DNA from: Eutypella sp. D-1
Lineage: Eukaryota; Ascomycota; Sordariomycetes; Xylariales; Diatrypaceae
DNA length: 64,000 bases
NCBI GenBank assembly: GCA_023313575.1
Contig: JAJTTP010000014.1
Span: 744,001-808,000 of the forward strand
Reading direction: 5' to 3'
Within the stretch, counting starts at the first letter, position 1. Each line of letters opens with the position of its first letter. A program made the position numbers and the translations under genes. Shown in pieces: positions 60,753 to 64,000 of the stretch. The notes below the pieces were generated by a model that worked only from the letters and a program-made list of their open reading frames with translations, ran no database searches and had not been told where the DNA came from.

Positions 60753-61557
60753 GCGGTGGAGGTGTACGAATAAGCAGGGCCAGACTAGGAAGAAAGGAAT
60801 GGAAAACAGAGCAGGAAAAAATGGGTTAAACACTGGGAGATGCTCATGTCTGGCTACGATGGATTAATTGGGTATATTTGTATATGTACGTGGCCTTTGC
60901 CAAAATTTATGTCTATAATTCAGCATACCTTAGATACAACCGAGCGATTTTTCATCATCTTTTTCAATTCCGTCTTGATACATTCATTACCCAGCGTGTA
61001 TGTGAGTAAAGAGGTGCTGTTCTCTAACCCGTCTATTTTGGTCTCGGGATTGTGTGCTATTGCGGAACATGCCGAACCCCTTTTCTGCGAAGCATATAGG
61101 ATTGAGATACGGTGCATTACTTTGTTGTCATTGACTTATCTACAAAGTGTAGCTAAGTTGGACCCATCGCAAGCCAAAGACAACACCAAAGTAACAGGGT
61201 TTCCATCTAACAGGTGCTAGTAACAGTCAATCCGTCAATCATTCTCCAAATTTAGGGCTCGGTAATCGTCTATAGATAAGGCACTCGGTAATGGGATAGA
61301 GTGGAGAGAGTGACACTGTTGCAACGCCAACGCCATACTTGGCGATATATCGCTAGTCTATTGCCGTCTCCAGCCGTTAGCAGCTAACTTTTCAACTATC
61401 GTCTAAGGCTATCCGTATATCGGTCCCCTCCTTCACACTACCCAGGTGAGAACCCCTTGGAAACAAGAAAGTGGCACGTCACAATTAACACTTGCTCTAG
61501 ATATAGCAGGCCCAATACACTTAGTATATTCCTCTTGCGTCAAACACCTCGCAAGAT
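60753..61557. other. Intergenic region
   Basis: Spacer downstream of the lectin-like gene and upstream of the DUF1989 gene. An ATG-led frame of 126 codons at 60840-61220 is hydrophobic and lacks any domain; I consider it chance. No repeats are seen. Confidence 0.45.
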
Positions 61558-62751
61558 ATGGCATCGAACGCTACCACGAGGAAGCGGGCACCCATCCCGA
61601 CTCCGGTACCGGCCTACCTGCCGACATCTGAGTCCTCCCCTCTCAGGGTCGACAGGCAGCTATACGCCGACATCCAGTCGGCGCCGCGGAAGCCTGTCCC
61701 CTTGCAGGAGTTCACACTACCTATCCGCTCCGGGCAGGCGTGGACGGCGCCGGCCGGGTCGATCATTCGAATTAGTACCCCTGAGGGACCGCAAGTCGGT
61801 TAGTTGACGTCCCGCCCCCCTTTTCCACACCCTCCCCGAGATCTCTATATAAATCACACACCCAAGGGTATGATCCAGATTTAACTCGAAAACCCTCTCA
61901 CGCCACGGGGGAAAAAACAGGCGACCTGAACATCTGGAACGCACACAACCCGCGCGAGCGCTTCTGGGCGAGCCGAACGCGGCAACTACACGCGTCGCAC
62001 GTGACGACGGGGGATAGGCTGTGGTCATGTCTGCCGTACATGCGGCCGCTAGTGACGATCGTGTCGGACACGTTGGGCGGGGACGCAGGGTACGGGGTGG
62101 ATGAGCACGGGGGGCGGGTGCACGACCTGCTGGGCACGCGGTGCGACCCTTACGTGAACGCCATGTTGACCTCAGGCGGGGGCGCACAGCCCGAGAGCTA
62201 CGATTTCCACTGCCACTCGAACCTCGTGCGCGCCGTCCTCCCCTTCGGCCTCGTCGAGTCCGACGTCCACGACGTCATCAACCTCTTCCAGGCCACGGGC
62301 CTCGACGCCCGGGGCCGCTACTTCATGAACCCGTGTCCCGCCGAGAAGGGAGACTACATCGAGTTCTTCGCGGAGCAGGATGTGATGATGGCTCTCAGTA
62401 TGTCCCTGTCTATATTTGCGCTCATATCCCCGCAGCCTACTTTGGTCGCTTCTTCACCCATCACTAAGCACGAACACATATTTATTACGCACATGGGAGA
62501 CTTCTTCTGACTAATATGGTCTCTCCTTAGGCACCTGCCCCGGCGGCGACCTGTCGCGGTGGGGTTTCGGGGCCGACAGCGAGAAGGAGATGATTCAGTG
62601 CTGCCGGCCGCTGCGGGTGGAGGTGTTCGCGCTCGCAGACGCGGGGTTCCTAGCCGGGCGCGGGTGGCGGGCGCCCGAGCCCGCGCCCTACAGGGGCCTG
62701 CACGGCATGGCCGTCCCGCGGGGAGAGCACGAGGCGAAGGACAAGCAGTGA
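61558..62751 (+). CDS. DUF1989 (urea carboxylase-associated) family protein
   Basis: Three exons (61558-61798, 61921-62397, 62531-62751) encode 312 residues. The protein matches the DUF1989 family, whose bacterial members lie beside urea carboxylase genes. The enzymatic role is not established. Features are the FTLPIRSGQAWTAPAGSIIRI entry segment, GDLNIWNAHNPRERFW after the first splice, ending TRQLHASHVTTGDRLWS, the central FHCHSNLVRAVLPFGL, and the CPAEKGDYIEFFAEQDVMMALSTCPGGDLS block. Conserved Cys and His residues suggest a metal site, but this is inference. The introns have GTTAGT and GTATGT donors, and each splice restores a conserved segment. The ATG gives a 60-residue N-terminal extension that is plausible but less conserved. 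The neighbours give no hint of a urea pathway. Confidence 0.9.
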
Positions 62752-63635
62752 GAGTGCGCTGGAAGTAGGTCTCGGATTCGAGGTTTTCCTTTCCCTCCCT
62801 GCGCAGGACTTCACTTTATATGTATATATGTATGTAGGCGAGCCTTTTGAGGGGGGCTAGGTTATACAACTTACATGCTTATTGTTGCGCGAGAAGCTTG
62901 TTATCTATGGCTGCGCTCGTTACAATGCGTCTATCTTGAGTGGTGTTACGTGTCACGGCTTACGCTACGCCTCGAATTGACTAGGTAGTAAAGCCATGCG
63001 TAATTTGGGCGGGGAGGGAAGCGGTTCATCCTTCCTTAAGGCTGACATTCTCATATACTTTGGTGTTAATATAGTTGACACCAACCTGGTAAGCGTAGAT
63101 CGGGATTGAGATCCCATCACTGGCTTTAGCAATGCAGAGCGATCCTTCGCCGTTATGGTACGTACAGTACACACCCAGATAACCCCCGTTACCATATACG
63201 CGGGCCATTGGATCCGCGATCAGTCACATTTACATAGCCTGCTAGCAGAACTTGCACCATCGTATCCCTGGAGCACACGATCACGGCCTTGGCGAATGAT
63301 GGGGGTGGAGGGGTAAGGCGGCTGAGGAAGAGGAGTAGGAGACGTCTATTTTTAAAAAGGGGACCACACCTCCTGTGGCGGGATGTAGAGAAACGTTTCT
63401 CGTCGTTCGCTCTACATATCTATCGTGAATTTCTTTCTCTATCGTTGACCTCAACACAGAGTGATCATAAATGATCATGGAATTCCCAAAGGCCCCTGTT
63501 GCTCCCTGAGCAGGGCCGAAATAACCACCCAAACGCCTGACTACCCATAATGTAGTGCTCTATGCCGTGGACTCGTCTTTCCTGTCTTGCTTTCTTTTCA
63601 AAACTGGATCTTAACTAGATTTCATCCATCTTTTC
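62752..63635. other. Intergenic region between convergent genes
   Basis: The spacer between DUF1989 and the cystathionine gamma-lyase. A 60-codon ATG-led minus frame at 63026-63208 has two cysteines and a Gly/Tyr-rich start but no signal peptide or family match. I do not call it a gene. A minus frame at 63281-63532 starts with MGGYFGPAQGATGAFG and likewise matches nothing. Confidence 0.4.
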
Positions 63636-64000
63636 TCACGCAGTTTTTCCGTCGGCAGAGTCGGAGGCAGCGACGGCCTTCTCGAGGGCCTGTAAGACGT
63701 CCTGGACGAGATCGTCCGCGTCCTCGATGCCATTGCTCATACGGACCAGGTCGTCAAAGACGCCGACTTTCTCGCGCTGGTCGCGGGGGATGCCAGCATG
63801 GGTCATGGCGCTTGGAAGTTCGACAAGACTCTCGATGCCGCCGAGACTCTCCGCGAGAGTGTAGATGGTGGTAGACTGACAGAAGCGCTCAGCTGCAGCG
63901 CGGCCTCCACGGACACGGAAGGAGAGCATGCCGCCTCCAAGGCCGTCGCGATGCTGTTTTAGCGCGATCTTGCGGTGCGGGTGCGAGTCCAGGCCCGGGT
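63636..64000 (-). CDS. CYS3: Cystathionine gamma-lyase (3' end; gene cut by window edge)
   Basis: The visible 121 codons are the C-terminal end of a PLP-dependent Cys/Met metabolism enzyme; the upstream part lies beyond the right edge. The sequence reads SHPHRKIALKQHRDGLGGGM, then RFCQSTTIYTLAESLGGIESL, ELPSAMTHAGIP and DDLVRMSNGIEDADDLVQDV. The SLGG-ES and MTH motifs are shared by the whole family. The ALKQHRDGLGGGM segment and the overall spacing match yeast-type Cys3, which cleaves cystathionine to cysteine in reverse transsulfuration, better than the synthase. Still, gamma-synthase cannot be fully excluded without the N-terminus. The end is a TGA just after an Ala/Asp-rich tail, and the GC-rich codon use is typical of the window's other housekeeping genes. 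Confidence 0.88.
   Translation of the reverse strand, partial: PGLDSHPHRKIALKQHRDGLGGGMLSFRVRGGRAAAERFCQSTTIYTLAESLGGIESLVELPSAMTHAGIPRDQREKVGVFDDLVRMSNGIEDADDLVQDVLQALEKAVAASDSADGKTA

Noticed and set aside
60840..61220. ATG-led 126-codon frame on the plus strand
   Set aside because: Hydrophobic but without a signal peptide pattern or family match, in a 3' flank; probably chance.
63026..63208. Small two-cysteine minus frame, considered as a small secreted protein
   Set aside because: No hydrophobic leader, and a stop lies just upstream; no homologous feature seen.
1..64000. Search for tRNA, 5S rRNA and CRISPR arrays
   Set aside because: Reading both strands by eye I found no convincing T-loop/A-box pair, no 5S-like block and no regularly spaced repeat with unique spacers. 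A tRNA-scan would be decisive.

Overview
The window is nuclear DNA of a filamentous ascomycete (Pezizomycotina; probably a sordariomycete, though I cannot place it closer). The evidence is short spliceosomal introns (46 to about 180 nt) with GTRAGT-like donors and CTAAC/CTGAC branch sites, a HET-domain gene, a Zn2Cys6 regulator, long gene-poor spacers, and frequent TAGG/CCTA tetranucleotide runs. I support 18 protein genes, one cut by the right edge. I saw no rRNA, convincing tRNA, CRISPR array or intact transposase.

Layout. 2.1-3.3 kb: orphan four-helix membrane protein (+). 5.9-7.1 kb: CHORD/CS co-chaperone (-). 8.2-8.7 kb: small glutaredoxin-like protein (+), tail to tail with an HpcH/HpaI-type aldolase (-, to 10.0 kb). 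12.3-13.9 kb: Zn2Cys6 regulator (-), divergent from a dynamin-like GTPase (+, 15.3-17.6 kb). 19.0-20.5 kb: fatty acid desaturase (-). 22.4-25.2 kb: Pta1/symplekin (-), divergent from COA3 (+, 26.4 kb). 28.3-30.6 kb: Dep1/Sds3-like subunit (-), divergent from Nop12 (+, 31.8-33.6 kb). 34.2-38.2 kb: a gene read here as one pseudokinase-HET fusion (-). 41.7 kb: intronless secreted alpha/beta hydrolase (+). 44.7 kb: Q/P-rich orphan (+). 47.8-49.6 kb: alpha-tubulin (+). 51.2-53.3 kb: F-box protein (-). 54.3 kb: type II membrane glycosyltransferase-like protein (+). 58.8-60.8 kb: type II membrane lectin-like protein (+). 61.6-62.8 kb: DUF1989 protein (+). 63.6 kb to the edge: 3' end of cystathionine gamma-lyase (-).

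Housekeeping genes (Pta1, COA3, Dep1, Nop12, alpha-tubulin, CHORD, Cys3) are interleaved with accessory ones (HET fusion, hydrolase, lectin-like protein, dynamin-like GTPase). There is no operon or obvious biosynthetic cluster, and genes mostly alternate in convergent and divergent pairs.

The strongest unusual signal is at 34-38 kb. A degenerate protein kinase and a HET domain, which look like two genes in a simple open-frame view, join into one 1159-codon frame through phase-0 micro-exons, three of them a single codon long. This would be an allorecognition or innate-immunity type receptor with a dead kinase domain. Splicing must be confirmed by RNA.
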